Shown: positions 28,009 through 36,976 of the stretch, one piece after another
Layout: every line of letters begins with the position of its first letter
How positions within the stretch are numbered: position 1 is the first letter of the stretch
Origin: Streptomyces sp. NBC_01231
Lineage (GTDB): Bacteria; Actinomycetota; Actinomycetes; Streptomycetales; Streptomycetaceae
Reading direction: 5' to 3'
Length of the DNA stretch: 64,000 nt
Assembly (NCBI GenBank): GCA_035999765.1
Contig: CP108521.1
Location: 8,680,001-8,744,000, forward strand
The notes under the pieces: generated by a model
Database searches by the model: none
What the model saw: only the letters and a program-made list of their open reading frames with translations
What the model was told of the DNA's origin: nothing
Program-made: the position numbers and the translations under genes

Positions 28009-28608
28009 TCAGCAGGTGCGGTCGTTGGTGAGCGCGATGAGCTCGCTGCGCAGCGCGGCGTCCTTGAGCGCGCCCCGCCACACGGCGGTGGTCATGGTGG
28101 CGGGCGTACGGATGCCGCGCATCGCCATGCACAGGTGCTCGCCGCGGCCGACGACCGCCACGTCGGGGGAGCCGGTGAGCCGTTCGACGTCGTCGGCGAT
28201 CTGCTGCGACAGCTGCTCCTGCGACTGCAGCTTGTGAGCGTGCTGGTGCGCGATCCGGGCGAACTTGCTGAGGCCCAGCATCTTCTGCCGCGGCAGATAG
28301 CCGATGGTGATCCGGCAGGAGAACGGCAGCAGGTGGTGCTCGCACAGCGACCACACGCTGATGCCGGAGACGGCGACCAGGCTGCCGCTCGCCGTGGTCT
28401 CGAAGAGGGTGTCCACGGCCCCGGGGTCGTACCCGGTGAACTCACGCCACCAGCGCGCGTAACGGGCCGGCGTCTCCTGGAGCCCCTCACGGTCGGGATC
28501 CTCGCCGATCGCCACCAGCAGTTGGCGGGCGATCGACTCCAACGGGTCCTTGTCCTCCCCTTCCAACAGCGCCAGATCCTCGGTCAACACTTCGATGCTG
28601 CTGCTCAC
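28009..28608 (-). CDS. folE: GTP cyclohydrolase I (FolE1)
   Basis: A 199-residue enzyme converting GTP to dihydroneopterin triphosphate, the first step toward 7-deazapurines. Zinc-site residues C89-E-H-H (SLCEHHLLPF) and C160 (GRGEHLC) are in place, as are the QETPARYARWW and LGLSKFARI motifs. The length fits FolE1. GTG 28608 directly follows the queE TGA with no gap, so translation probably depends on ribosomes finishing queE. That makes the queE lesion potentially polar. A second housekeeping copy elsewhere would be expected. Confidence 0.93.
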   Translation of the reverse strand: MSSSIEVLTEDLALLEGEDKDPLESIARQLLVAIGEDPDREGLQETPARYARWWREFTGYDPGAVDTLFETTASGSLVAVSGISVWSLCEHHLLPFSCRITIGYLPRQKMLGLSKFARIAHQHAHKLQSQEQLSQQIADDVERLTGSPDVAVVGRGEHLCMAMRGIRTPATMTTAVWRGALKDAALRSELIALTNDRTC

Positions 28609-29332
28609 TCAGACACCCCGCTTGCTTCCCCACACGTTGACATGCAGTCGTCCGGACAGATTCCACTTACGTGCCGTCACTTCATCGGCGAGCGTGCGCA
28701 TTCCCGAGTCGATCTCCTCGGGGGACTGCCCCCTGGGCATGACCCACACGTTCTTGAGATCGAACCGGCGCACCAGTTCATCGACCTGTGCCAAATCGGC
28801 GGTGTCGCCGCACACGAACTTGAAGGAGACCCCGGGTAGTTGAGCGAACCGCCGCAGAGCCCGCGGAACGATGCGCCGCTCCTCGGCGACTCCGGAGTGC
28901 GCGAGTTTCGGGGACACGTTGAACCGGGCCCCGGTCGCCACCAGCGCGTCGGACGGCTCCACGGTGCCGTTGGTCTCGAACTCGACCGCCACCCGGTGTT
29001 CCCCGAGGGCCCGGATCACGGGCAGTACCCGGTCCTGCTGGCTGAGTGGCTCACCGCCCGAGACGACGATCAGGTCGACACCGAAGCCGAGTAGCCGCTC
29101 GGTGACCTCGGTGACGGTCAGCGCGTGCAGCTCGTCCGCCGCACGGTAGGCGATGCCGGTGTCCGACTCGCCCTTCCAGTCCCACGTGTACGGTGTGTCG
29201 CACCAGCGGCAGGTCAGATTGCAGCCGCCGAGACGGAGGAACGCACACGACCTTCCGGTGGAAGGCCCTTCGCCCTGTACGGCGTTAGGTAGGTCCGAAC
29301 ATCTCGTTCACCACGAGCTTCGGAACCGCCAT
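28609..29332 (-). pseudogene. queE: 7-carboxy-7-deazaguanine synthase (QueE), disrupted by a 7-nt insertion
   Basis: Radical-SAM enzyme that contracts 6-carboxytetrahydropterin to 7-carboxy-7-deazaguanine. From ATG 29332 the frame reads MAVPKLVVNEMFGPT and then hits TAA at 29285-29287. The rest of the gene is intact in another frame: QGEGPSTGRSCAFLRLGGCN, with the Fe-S cysteines in CNLTCRWC, then DLIVVSGGEPLSQQ and FNVSPKLAHSG. Homologues read FGPTLQGEGPS, which fits exactly if the seven bases AACGCCG in the region 29280-29287 are removed. No ATG, GTG or TTG lies in the downstream frame before the cluster-binding motif, so no radical-SAM product can be made as written. The stop directly abuts folE. 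Confidence 0.88.
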
Positions 29333-29429
29333 CTGCACCACCCCCTTGAGCCCGACCGGGCTCGTCGATCCGGAACGGCGTCCGGGTATTCGTGTGGGAA
29401 CTCGTCCGTTGGTCCGGTTGCGTACGCGG

Positions 29430-29807
29430 TCAGTCGGTGGGACCGGCGGGCCGGTACGTCGCCCAGGTCCTGGGCGTTTCGGAGACCCGCACGGCGGTCA
29501 GCTCCGGGAAGTCCGCAGACCACGTCCGGTAGATCCACATGGCAAGGTGCTCGGCCGTCGGATTCACCTCGGGCAGCAGGTCGTTGAGATGCCGGTGATC
29601 GACGGTGTCGTCGAGCCACTTCTTGACAACGCCCAGTTCGCCGTAGTCGCGTACGAAGCCGACTTCGGCCAACAGGTCGGGGTGCCCGCTCAGTTCGAGC
29701 ATCACGACGTAGTTGTGGCCGTGCAGTCGGCCGCACTGGTGGTCCGGTGGAAGGCCGGACAGTTGGTGGCTCGCGGAGAAGTGGAACTCCTTGGTGATGG
29801 ACAGCAC
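29430..29807 (-). CDS. queD: 6-carboxytetrahydropterin synthase (QueD/PTPS family)
   Basis: A 125-residue PTPS-fold enzyme. Zinc ligands H14 (SASHQL), H29 and H31 (LHGHNY) and catalytic C25 (DHQCGRLHGH) are all present, followed by a VDHRHLNDL motif carrying catalytic Asp/His. It converts dihydroneopterin triphosphate to 6-carboxytetrahydropterin. First gene of the minus-strand pathway operon, 97 bp upstream of queE. The start has moderate GAGAGGA upstream. Confidence 0.93.
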   Translation of the reverse strand: MLSITKEFHFSASHQLSGLPPDHQCGRLHGHNYVVMLELSGHPDLLAEVGFVRDYGELGVVKKWLDDTVDHRHLNDLLPEVNPTAEHLAMWIYRTWSADFPELTAVRVSETPRTWATYRPAGPTD

Positions 29808-30265
29808 GGTCCGGGTCCTCTCTTCCGTGGTGCTCGGATGGCATCGAGTGCCTGTACAGATCTTGAAGGCTGCGAAGGTTCGGTGTCATGACGTGTCGGT
29901 GGCAGGTGGCGGCCATGACCGCCAGTGGCCAGACGCGACCGGAGGGCCGACCGCGCGGCCGGTCGCTCGAGGAGTTCCTCGAGGATGACCAGCGGGGGAT
30001 GGATGGTGATCACGTCGGGCTCATTCCGGTCGAGGTGACGACGAGCCCGGTCCGCGGATCGGCCGACAGGCACAGCCGCCGCGGCGCGGGAGCGTGGTCA
30101 CCGTTCAGCACGAGGCGGGCGGTGCCGCCGGAGGCCTGACAATCCCTCACCAGATTCCGGGTGGGCGGCCCGGACGCCTTCAGGCGGCCCGTCAGCCGGG
30201 TCGCGAGCTTCGCCAGGTCCGCGGCCGGCTCGGCCCAGGCGCGGCTGCATGCCGCGGGGCGGTGC
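29808..30265. other. Leader region of the nucleoside operon with a degenerate short frame
   Basis: No convincing intact gene. The minus-strand promoter of queD must lie here. A minus-strand frame of about 85 codons from just inside the upstream NRPS stop to TGA at 30010 (ADLAKLATRLTGRLKASGPP, then TARLVLNGDHAPAPRRLCLS) has coding-like third positions but no proper start; an ATG at 30269 with GAGGG upstream is out of frame with it. It may be a broken small gene. CTCGAGGAACTCCTCGAG is a near-palindrome at about 29970-29987. I saw no preQ1-riboswitch-like element. Confidence 0.4.
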
Positions 30266-31858
30266 TCATCGGGCCGCCCTCGGGGTGCGGGCCGGTCGGG
30301 TGGCGGCCAGTTCGGTGAGCGCCTTGCGGTCGAGCTTGCCCGAGCCTGTGAGCGGCAGGGCGTCCACGACCTGGTAGCGGTCGGGGACCATGTAGCGCGG
30401 CAGGACGGTCTGGGCGTGCCGGCGCAGTTCGGCGGCGGGCTTGGCGGGCGCGTTCTCGGCGACGACGACGCAGGCGACGAAGAAGGTGGCCCCGGCCGCG
30501 GTGGTGATCACCGTGACGGCGGCGTCCTTGACGTGGTCGTGGCCGCGCAGCGCCGCCTCCACCTCGCCGAGTTCGATGCGGTAACCGCGCAGCTTGATCT
30601 GCTGGTCGTTGCGGCCGAGGTACTCGAAGGAGCCGTCGGGCAGGCGGCGGGCGAGGTCGCCGGTGCGGTAGTAGCGGTCGGGGCCGTCGGGGCCGTCGGG
30701 GCCGTCGAGGGTGACGAAGCGCTCGGCGGTGAGTTCGGGGCGGCCGAGGTAGCCGTCGGCGACGCCCGGGCCGGCGATGAGCAGTTCGCCGCTCTCGCCG
30801 TCGGGCAGGGGCCGAAGGTCGGCGTCGCGGATCTCCAGGCGCAGATGCGGCAGCCCGGCGCCGATCGGCGAGCGCACCGGACCGTCGAAGTCGGCGTCGG
30901 ACAGGGCGCGGTGGGTGGCGTAGACGGTGGTCTCGGTGGGGCCGTACATGTTGACGGCCGTGGGCGCGCTGCTCGGGTAGGCCTTCAGGAAGGCGGCGAC
31001 CACGTCGAGGTCGATGGCCTCGCCTGCGAACACCAGGTAGCGCAAGGCGAGTTCGGGGCGGCCGGCCTCCTCGTACGCCATGGCGAGGGAGCGGAAGACG
31101 GACGGCACCTGGCCGAGGACGCTGACCCGTTCGGCGCCGAGCAGCGCGAGGAAGTCGGCCGGGGACTGGGCGATGCGCAGGGGGACGGTCACGGCGGTGG
31201 CGCCGGTGGCCATGGAGGCCCAGAACTCCCAGACGGAGACGTCGAAGCTGAACGAGTGGAACAGCGCCCACCGGTCGTCCGCGGTCACGTCGAACAGCGG
31301 CAGCGCGGCCCGCAGCAGGGCGAGGACCTGGCGGTGGCCGACGACGCAGCCCTTCGGGTTGCCGGTGGAGCCGGAGGTGTAGATGACGTAGGCGGGCTCA
31401 TCGCCGGTCGACTCGGGTGTGGGTATGGGGAGTTCGGCTTCCCCGTCGCCGTGCGGCGACAGGACGGCGACCGTGTCGAGGCCGCGCTCGACCGCCTGCT
31501 CGCGGTCGCCCACGACGGTGGTGACCCCGGCGTCGGCGATCATGTACCGAAGCCGTTCGCCCGGGTAGGACGGGTCCAGCGGCACATAGGCGGCGCCCGC
31601 CTTCATGACGCCGAGGATGCCCACGGGGATGTCGGCCGAGCGCTCCAGGAGCAGGCCGACCAGGTCGCCTGGGCGGACGCCGGCGTGGGCGAGGCGGGCG
31701 GCGAGCCGGTCGGAGGCGCGGTCGAGTTCGGTGTAGGTGAGGGTGCGGCCGTCGTCGATCACCGCGATCGTGTCGGGCTGTTCGGCGGCCACCAGCCGGA
31801 AGAGGCCGGGCAGCGAGCGCACGGCGTCGAGCCGGGCCAGGGCAGGGGTCGTGGTCAT
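30266..31858 (-). CDS. Stand-alone NRPS adenylation protein
   Basis: A 530-residue single A domain with all core motifs: LTYTELDRASDRLAARL, IYTSGSTGNPKGCVV, FSFDVSVWEFWASM, NMYGPTETTV, GELLIAGPGVADGYLGRPEL, YRTGDLARRLPDG and SGKLDRKAL with the A10 lysine. No carrier or condensation domain is attached, so it must load a carrier in trans, most likely the PCP of the neighbouring A-PCP-C protein. Aspartate 235 of the pocket is present, implying an alpha-amino acid. A DGP triplet repeat sits after ERFVTL. It is 79 bp downstream of the A-PCP-C gene. Confidence 0.9.
   Translation of the reverse strand: MTTTPALARLDAVRSLPGLFRLVAAEQPDTIAVIDDGRTLTYTELDRASDRLAARLAHAGVRPGDLVGLLLERSADIPVGILGVMKAGAAYVPLDPSYPGERLRYMIADAGVTTVVGDREQAVERGLDTVAVLSPHGDGEAELPIPTPESTGDEPAYVIYTSGSTGNPKGCVVGHRQVLALLRAALPLFDVTADDRWALFHSFSFDVSVWEFWASMATGATAVTVPLRIAQSPADFLALLGAERVSVLGQVPSVFRSLAMAYEEAGRPELALRYLVFAGEAIDLDVVAAFLKAYPSSAPTAVNMYGPTETTVYATHRALSDADFDGPVRSPIGAGLPHLRLEIRDADLRPLPDGESGELLIAGPGVADGYLGRPELTAERFVTLDGPDGPDGPDRYYRTGDLARRLPDGSFEYLGRNDQQIKLRGYRIELGEVEAALRGHDHVKDAAVTVITTAAGATFFVACVVVAENAPAKPAAELRRHAQTVLPRYMVPDRYQVVDALPLTGSGKLDRKALTELAATRPARTPRAAR
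30681..30707 (-). repeat. Three tandem 9-bp units in the adenylation gene
   Basis: GGGCCGTCG is repeated three times in frame, encoding part of DGPDGPDGPD in a surface loop before the YRTGD motif. Slippage would change the loop by three residues per unit without breaking the frame. Confidence 0.8.
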
Positions 31859-31937
31859 GTGGGGTGTCGTTTCCCTCGGGTCGGAACGTCGGAATACCGG
31901 AATTGTGCGGACTTCTGCGAGCCCGTCGGGGCAGGGA

Positions 31938-34900
31938 TCAGGCGGTGGTGCGGACGAGGTCCGCGAAGGTCTTCGCCAGGGCGTCCGCCGCGGTCGGATC
32001 CAGCGCGTCGGCGCGGGAGTTGACGACCAGGCGTAGTCCGCCGTCGGCCCGGGGCCAGACCTCGGTCTGGATCTCGGCGGGGATGCCCAGATAGGGCAGC
32101 CGGTGGAAGGCGGTGGTGAGGCCCGTCAGGGGTAGTTCGGCGGTGCTGTTGTCCTGGAGCGCGAACACCGTCTGGAAGAGTGGACTGCGGGTACTGCGGG
32201 GCGGGTTGACCAGGCGGACGGCCTCGGTGAAGCCGATGTCCTGGCAGGCGAACGCCTCCCGCACCAGCCGCCCGGCCGCGGCGGCACGCGCCGCGCCACC
32301 GCCGTCGCCGAGGGCCGCGCCCCGCAGCCGTACGCACACCATGCCGATGTGGCAGCCGACGGTGGTCTCCAGCAGCGGGTCCACACGCTGTGCGACGGGC
32401 ACGCCGACGCCGAAGTCGTCCTGCCCGGTCAGATCGGCGAGCGCCCGACCGTACAGCGAGAGCAGCACCGCGAACCGGGTGAGCCCGGCGTCCGACGCCA
32501 TCCTGTCGACGCCGGCGGCCTCGGTGGCCGTCAACGCGACCTCGGTACGCAGGACTTCGGGTCCAGCGGGGATCCGGGGCACGGGCAGCCGCAGCTCCGG
32601 GATGCCGGTGAGCGCGGCCGTCAGCCGCTCCCGCTGCGCGGCCGGGTCGGCGGCCCGCTCGTGGCGGGTGCGCACCGCCCACACCTGCGCGGCCGTCGGG
32701 GCCGGCGTCCAGGCGGGGACGGACCGGTCCAGGCGGGCGTTGTACGCGGTGGCCAGGTCGGCGGCGAGCACGGACTCGGACCAGCCGTCGAAGGCGATGT
32801 GGTGCACGGCGTACCCGAGGACAGTGGTCCGGGTGCCGGCGACCGGTGCGAGCACCGCCCGCCAGACGACGGACTCCGCCGGGTCGAGGGGGGCCGCGAG
32901 TGCTTCCCGTACGGCGGTGAGGGCGGCCTCGGCCGAGGACGCGGGCGGCAGCTCGGCGGGCCGCGGCGGCGGTTGGTCCGCGGGGACGGCGAAGGCGCGG
33001 GCCTTGTGGGTGCGGTACGCGGAGCGCAGCGCGTGGTGCCGGGCGTGCACGTCGGCCAGGGCGCCGGTGAGCGCCGTACGGTCCAGGTAGCCGTCGATGG
33101 TCCAGGCCGCGAGGCAGTGGCCGGCGCGGTCGTCCGGCTCCAGCAGGTGGCGGATCAGGAACCCCGACTGCACGGACGTGAGCGGCACCTCGTCCGGTGC
33201 CTGGTCGGCGGTCGGCGCGTCATCCTCCCCGGTCAGTTCTGCCAGCCGGGCGCCGAGGGCGGCGGCCGTGGGGTATTCGAAGAGCGCGGCCAGCGGTACG
33301 GGGCGGCCGAGCCGCGCGCTCAGCCGGGCGCACACCCGCCCGGCGCCCAGCGAGGTGCCGCCGAGCGCGGTGAACTCGGCGTCGACGGGCACGGAGGTCC
33401 GGCCGAGGACGTCGGCGAAGACGGCGGTGACGAGGTCGAGGTGCGGGTCGCCGCTCGTCGGTGGGGAGTCGGGTTCGACCGCCGGAGCGGATGCGGTGAG
33501 GGCGGATGCGGTCGGGGTGGTCTCCTCGCCCGGCAGCAGGTCCAGCAGGGCGCGTTCGTCGAGTTTGGCGTTGGCGGTCAGCGGTAGGTCGTCGATGCTC
33601 AGCAGGTGGTCGGGGCGGTGGTAGGAGACCAGGGCCGCGCGTACGGTCTCCAGTGCCCCGTCGAGCGGGTCGCCCGGCCGCGCCGGGAGGCAGAAGGCGG
33701 CCAGGCCGCGGCAGGCGCCCGTCTCGTCGCGCAGGGCGAGCACGGTGGCGCGGCGCACGGCGGGCAGCAGGGCCTCGATCTGCCGCTCCACCTCGGCCGG
33801 TTCGACCCGGTGCCCGCGGATCTTGACCTGCCGGTCGGCGCGGCCGAGGTAGCGCAGCAGACCGTCCTCGTCCCAGGCGGCGAGGTCGCCGGTGCGGTAG
33901 ACGCGCACGGGGGCGCCCTCGATGGTGACCTCGGTGAACTTCTCGGCGGTCAGCTCGGGGCGGCCGAGGTAGCGCAGCGCGAGTCCGTGGCCGGCGATGC
34001 ACAGTTCGCCGATCTCGCCGACGGCGCAGACGCGGTCGCCGTCGAGGACGTGCACCTGGGTGTCGGGAACGGGCCGGCCGATCGGGATGCCGCCCGGCCT
34101 CCCGCAGTCCTCGGGCCGGATCCGGTGCGTGGTCGCGAAGACGGTGCTCTCCACCGGGCCGTAGCCGTTGATCAGGGCTATGCCGGGGTGACGGTCGAGG
34201 AAGCGGCGAACGTGCGGTACGGAGAGGCGCTCGCCGCCGGTCATGACCTGGCGTACCCCCGTGAACGCGTCCGGGTCCTCGTCGACGATCATGTTGAAGA
34301 GGCTCGCGGTCAGCCAGACCGTGTCGACGCCGTGCCGCGCCACGCCCGCGCGCAGGGCGCCGGGCGAGAGGTAGGGCTCCGGTACGACGACGGAGGTGCC
34401 GCCGTTGAGGAGCACCGACCACAGCTCCAGCGAGTAGCCGTCCCACGGCACCGGAGCGGCCTGCGGCACCGCGGTGTCCGCGGTGAACCGGGCGAAGCCG
34501 TTGGGGCGGAACAGCCGTACGGTCGCCCGGTGCGGGGTAAGGACGCCCTTGGGCCGGCCGGTGGTACCGGAGGTGAAGAACACGCAGCAGGGATCGTCGC
34601 CGGCGACGGCGACGGCCCGGAATCCGGCACCGGCAGCCTCTCCGTCGACAGCGGTGAGCCCACCCGCCGGAGGCGTCCAGCGCATGACCCCCTCACCCGG
34701 CAGGGCGCCCCCGTCCACCGCGTCCACCAGCACCCGCGCGTCGGTCTGTTCGAGCACGTCCTTCACGCGGGCGGCCGGCCAGGCGCCGTCGACCAGGGCA
34801 TAGGCGGCACCGAGCTTGAGCACGGCGAGCACGGTGGCGACCAGCTCCGCGCCGCGCGGCAGCCGTACCGGCACGAGGTCGCCGCGGCGTACCCCAAGGG

Positions 34901-35084
34901 CGGCGAGCCGGACGGCGTACGCGGCGGAGGCACGGTCCAGAAGGCCGTAGGTGATGCTCCGCTCGCCCTCGACGAGACACACCGCGTCGGGGGTGGCGGC
35001 CGCGATCGCGGCCACGATGCCGTGCACGGACTCGCCCCGCGGATAGGGGCGGGCGGTGCGGTTCCAGCGCGGGTCGGGTTGCAT
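31938..35084 (-). CDS. NRPS with domain order A-PCP-C
   Basis: A 1048-residue protein. Adenylation domain about 20-520 (FFTSGTTGRPKGV, WDGYSLELWSVLLNGG, NGYGPVEST, YRTGDLAAWDEDG and the slightly unusual NAKLDERAL at A10), carrier about 555-625 (ALGGTSLGAGR), and C-terminal condensation domain about 640-1048 with intact HHIAFDGWSES. The pocket read by hand, D-G-L-L-M-G-G-V-F, suggests a hydrophobic residue, low confidence. A terminal condensation domain with no downstream module implies that it passes its residue to a carrier-bound partner or closes the chain on an amine. First NRPS gene of this minus-strand group; the half MFS gene lies 46 bp past its start on the upstream side. Confidence 0.9.
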   Translation of the reverse strand: MQPDPRWNRTARPYPRGESVHGIVAAIAAATPDAVCLVEGERSITYGLLDRASAAYAVRLAALGVRRGDLVPVRLPRGAELVATVLAVLKLGAAYALVDGAWPAARVKDVLEQTDARVLVDAVDGGALPGEGVMRWTPPAGGLTAVDGEAAGAGFRAVAVAGDDPCCVFFTSGTTGRPKGVLTPHRATVRLFRPNGFARFTADTAVPQAAPVPWDGYSLELWSVLLNGGTSVVVPEPYLSPGALRAGVARHGVDTVWLTASLFNMIVDEDPDAFTGVRQVMTGGERLSVPHVRRFLDRHPGIALINGYGPVESTVFATTHRIRPEDCGRPGGIPIGRPVPDTQVHVLDGDRVCAVGEIGELCIAGHGLALRYLGRPELTAEKFTEVTIEGAPVRVYRTGDLAAWDEDGLLRYLGRADRQVKIRGHRVEPAEVERQIEALLPAVRRATVLALRDETGACRGLAAFCLPARPGDPLDGALETVRAALVSYHRPDHLLSIDDLPLTANAKLDERALLDLLPGEETTPTASALTASAPAVEPDSPPTSGDPHLDLVTAVFADVLGRTSVPVDAEFTALGGTSLGAGRVCARLSARLGRPVPLAALFEYPTAAALGARLAELTGEDDAPTADQAPDEVPLTSVQSGFLIRHLLEPDDRAGHCLAAWTIDGYLDRTALTGALADVHARHHALRSAYRTHKARAFAVPADQPPPRPAELPPASSAEAALTAVREALAAPLDPAESVVWRAVLAPVAGTRTTVLGYAVHHIAFDGWSESVLAADLATAYNARLDRSVPAWTPAPTAAQVWAVRTRHERAADPAAQRERLTAALTGIPELRLPVPRIPAGPEVLRTEVALTATEAAGVDRMASDAGLTRFAVLLSLYGRALADLTGQDDFGVGVPVAQRVDPLLETTVGCHIGMVCVRLRGAALGDGGGAARAAAAGRLVREAFACQDIGFTEAVRLVNPPRSTRSPLFQTVFALQDNSTAELPLTGLTTAFHRLPYLGIPAEIQTEVWPRADGGLRLVVNSRADALDPTAADALAKTFADLVRTTA

Positions 35085-35130
35085 ACGTCCTCACACTTGG
35101 GGGTTGGGGCGGCCGGGTGGGGGCTGAGGG

Positions 35131-35893
35131 TCAGTGGCTCGGCGCCGGCTCGGGGTCGTGGTCCTTGGCGGGCTCGCGGGTCTTCTCCGCCGCCCGGGTC
35201 AGCGGCGGGCAGGCCAGGCCCGCCACCAGCAGGAGCGCGGCCAGGACGACCCAGCCAAGTCGGCCCTGGTGTACGGCCAGGGCCGTGACCAGGTACGGGC
35301 CCGCCGTCTGCTGGAAGCCGCGGCCCAGGGCGAACACGCCCTGGTACTCGCCCTGTCGGCCCGGTGGCGGCAGGTGCAGGGAGAGCCCCCAGGAGCCGGC
35401 CGCCTGGCCGAGTTCACCGAGGACCAGCACCGCGGTGCCGATCAGCAGCAGCGGTACGGCGACCCACGCGTCGGCGTCCTGCGTCAGCGCGAAGAGCAGG
35501 CAGCAGACGGCGAGCAGGACTCCGGAGCGGCGCAGCAGCCGGGCGGCTCCGGGAGCGGTCTCCGCCCCGCGGCTCGCGGCGACCTGGAACGCGATGACCA
35601 GGACCGTGTCCACCATCAGCAGCACGGAGTTGACCGCTCCCGGGGCATGCGTGCGGCCGATGATCCACAGCGGCAGCGCCACCGTGAGGATCGGCTGGTA
35701 CAGCTCCAGTACGCCGCACAGCAGCGACAAGGCCACGAAGCGGACGTCCCGCAGCCCGGACCGCCGCCGCTTCGGCCCGTCGAGTGCCTTGACGGCGTCC
35801 TTGTCCTCAGCGGTCTCGTCTCCGGCGGTCTCCCCCTCGGAATCCGCGGTTTCCTTCGCGGCGGCCGCACCGCCCCGCCCCGGCAGTCTCGCC
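35131..35893 (-). pseudogene. MFS transporter, N-terminal half missing
   Basis: The remaining part has a charged central loop (AAKETADSEGETAGDETAED) and then six membrane helices (VRFVALSLLCGVLELYQPIL to WVVLAALLLVAGLA), the C-terminal half of a major facilitator. The N-terminal six helices are gone; instead a plus-strand IS630 transposase tail abuts at about 35894. It was probably the exporter of the A/A-PCP-C product, with transcription running into the NRPS genes. Confidence 0.85.
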
Positions 35894-35894
35894 G

Positions 35895-36106
35895 TCAGCA
35901 CGGCGCAGCGGTGGTTCGGCTTCCTGGCCGACCAGAAGATCCGCCGCGGCGCACACAAAAACGTGCAGACCCTCGAGGCCGACATCCGCGCATGGGTCAA
36001 AGACTGGAACGAGGACCCCAAGCCCTTCATCTGGACCAAGACCGCCGAAGAGATCCTCGATTCCCTCGCCCGCTTCTGCCAACGGATCTCCGGCGCAGGA
36101 CACTAG
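35895..36106 (+). pseudogene. IS630-family transposase C-terminal fragment
   Basis: About 70 codons ending in TAG: QRWFGFLADQKIRRGAHKNV, then QTLEADIRAWVKDWNEDPKP and FIWTKTAEEILDSLARFCQR. This is the typical C-terminus of IS630-type DDE transposases that carry a WTKTA motif. The catalytic part is missing. It marks the recombination point that removed the 5' half of the MFS gene. It is a different subtype from the complete IS630 element 0.9 kb away. Confidence 0.85.
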
Positions 36107-36223
36107 GTGAGCAACCCGAGCCGGACCTCATCGGATAACCCGATCCATGGATGCATGTCCGGTCAACGAACCAGCACCCCGGCGGTCACCGCATCGAATT
36201 GCTTGCACCCTTCAAGCAACGGC

Positions 36224-36962
36224 ATTGTCCGGGACTTCGAAGTGGAACCGGATCGAGCACCGGCTGTTCTCCCACATCACCATGAACTGGCGTGGAAGGC
36301 CCCTGACCAGCCACGAAGTCATCGTCGAGAGCATCGCGGCGACCACCACCAAAACCGGCCTGACCGTGCACGCCGAACTCGACACCAACGCGTACCCCAC
36401 CGGCATCCAGGTCAGCGACGACGAGATCGCCGCCCTGCCGATCACCCGGCACCGCTTCCACGGCGACTGGAACTACACGCTCCACCCCCAGCATCCGCTG
36501 GACGCGACGCCAGTGAACAGCACGGCGGACGAGCCGCATCGCCCGACGCCGCGTTCACTGCAGGACCCGGCACTGACCGGTATGACCCGCCAACAACTCA
36601 ACGAACTCATCGCCACACTGACTCCCGCGCTGGAGCTACAGCGAGAGCAGACGCTCCGCACACGTCGCGGTCACGAACGCCTGGCAACTCCTGGCACAGG
36701 CGCCAAGGTCAAACTCACCCCAGCCGAGCGGATCCTGGCCACCGTGCTCCACCTGCGCAAACTCGCCACCATGGATCTCCTCGGCCAACTCTTCGGCGTC
36801 ACCGCCCCGACCATCAGCCGCGCGAAACAGGAAGTTCACCCGCTCCTGGAAGCCCACGGACACCACATCAACGCCTCCACCGCCCGTTTCCGCACACCGG
36901 CTGACGTCGCAATGTTCCTCGTTTCCAACCCCACCCAAACCAAGGTCAAAAAGACGAGTTAA
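36224..36962 (+). pseudogene. ISAzo13-type transposase, C-terminal fragment
   Basis: From about 36224 the frame reads GTSKWNRIEHRLFSHITMNW, GLTVHAELDTNAYPTGIQVS and PITRHRFHGDWNYTLHP, characteristic of the ISAzo13-family DDE domain C-terminus. A second block (LTPAERILATVLHLRKLATM, then DLLGQLFGVTAPTISRAKQE) looks like a helix-turn-helix DNA-binding unit, which I believe occurs at the C-terminus of some members. The N-terminal half is missing; 36107-36223 is junction sequence without a recognisable product. Confidence 0.75.
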
Positions 36963-36976
36963 AGATCTGCACGCCC

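Noticed and set aside
29280..29290. Programmed frameshift in queE
   Set aside because: There is no slippery heptamer, and the extra seven bases themselves carry no homology. Programmed shifts of this size are not known in this family.
29808..30265. preQ1 or pterin riboswitch upstream of queD
   Set aside because: I searched for a short hairpin plus A-rich tail of the preQ1 type and a THF-type fold and saw neither.
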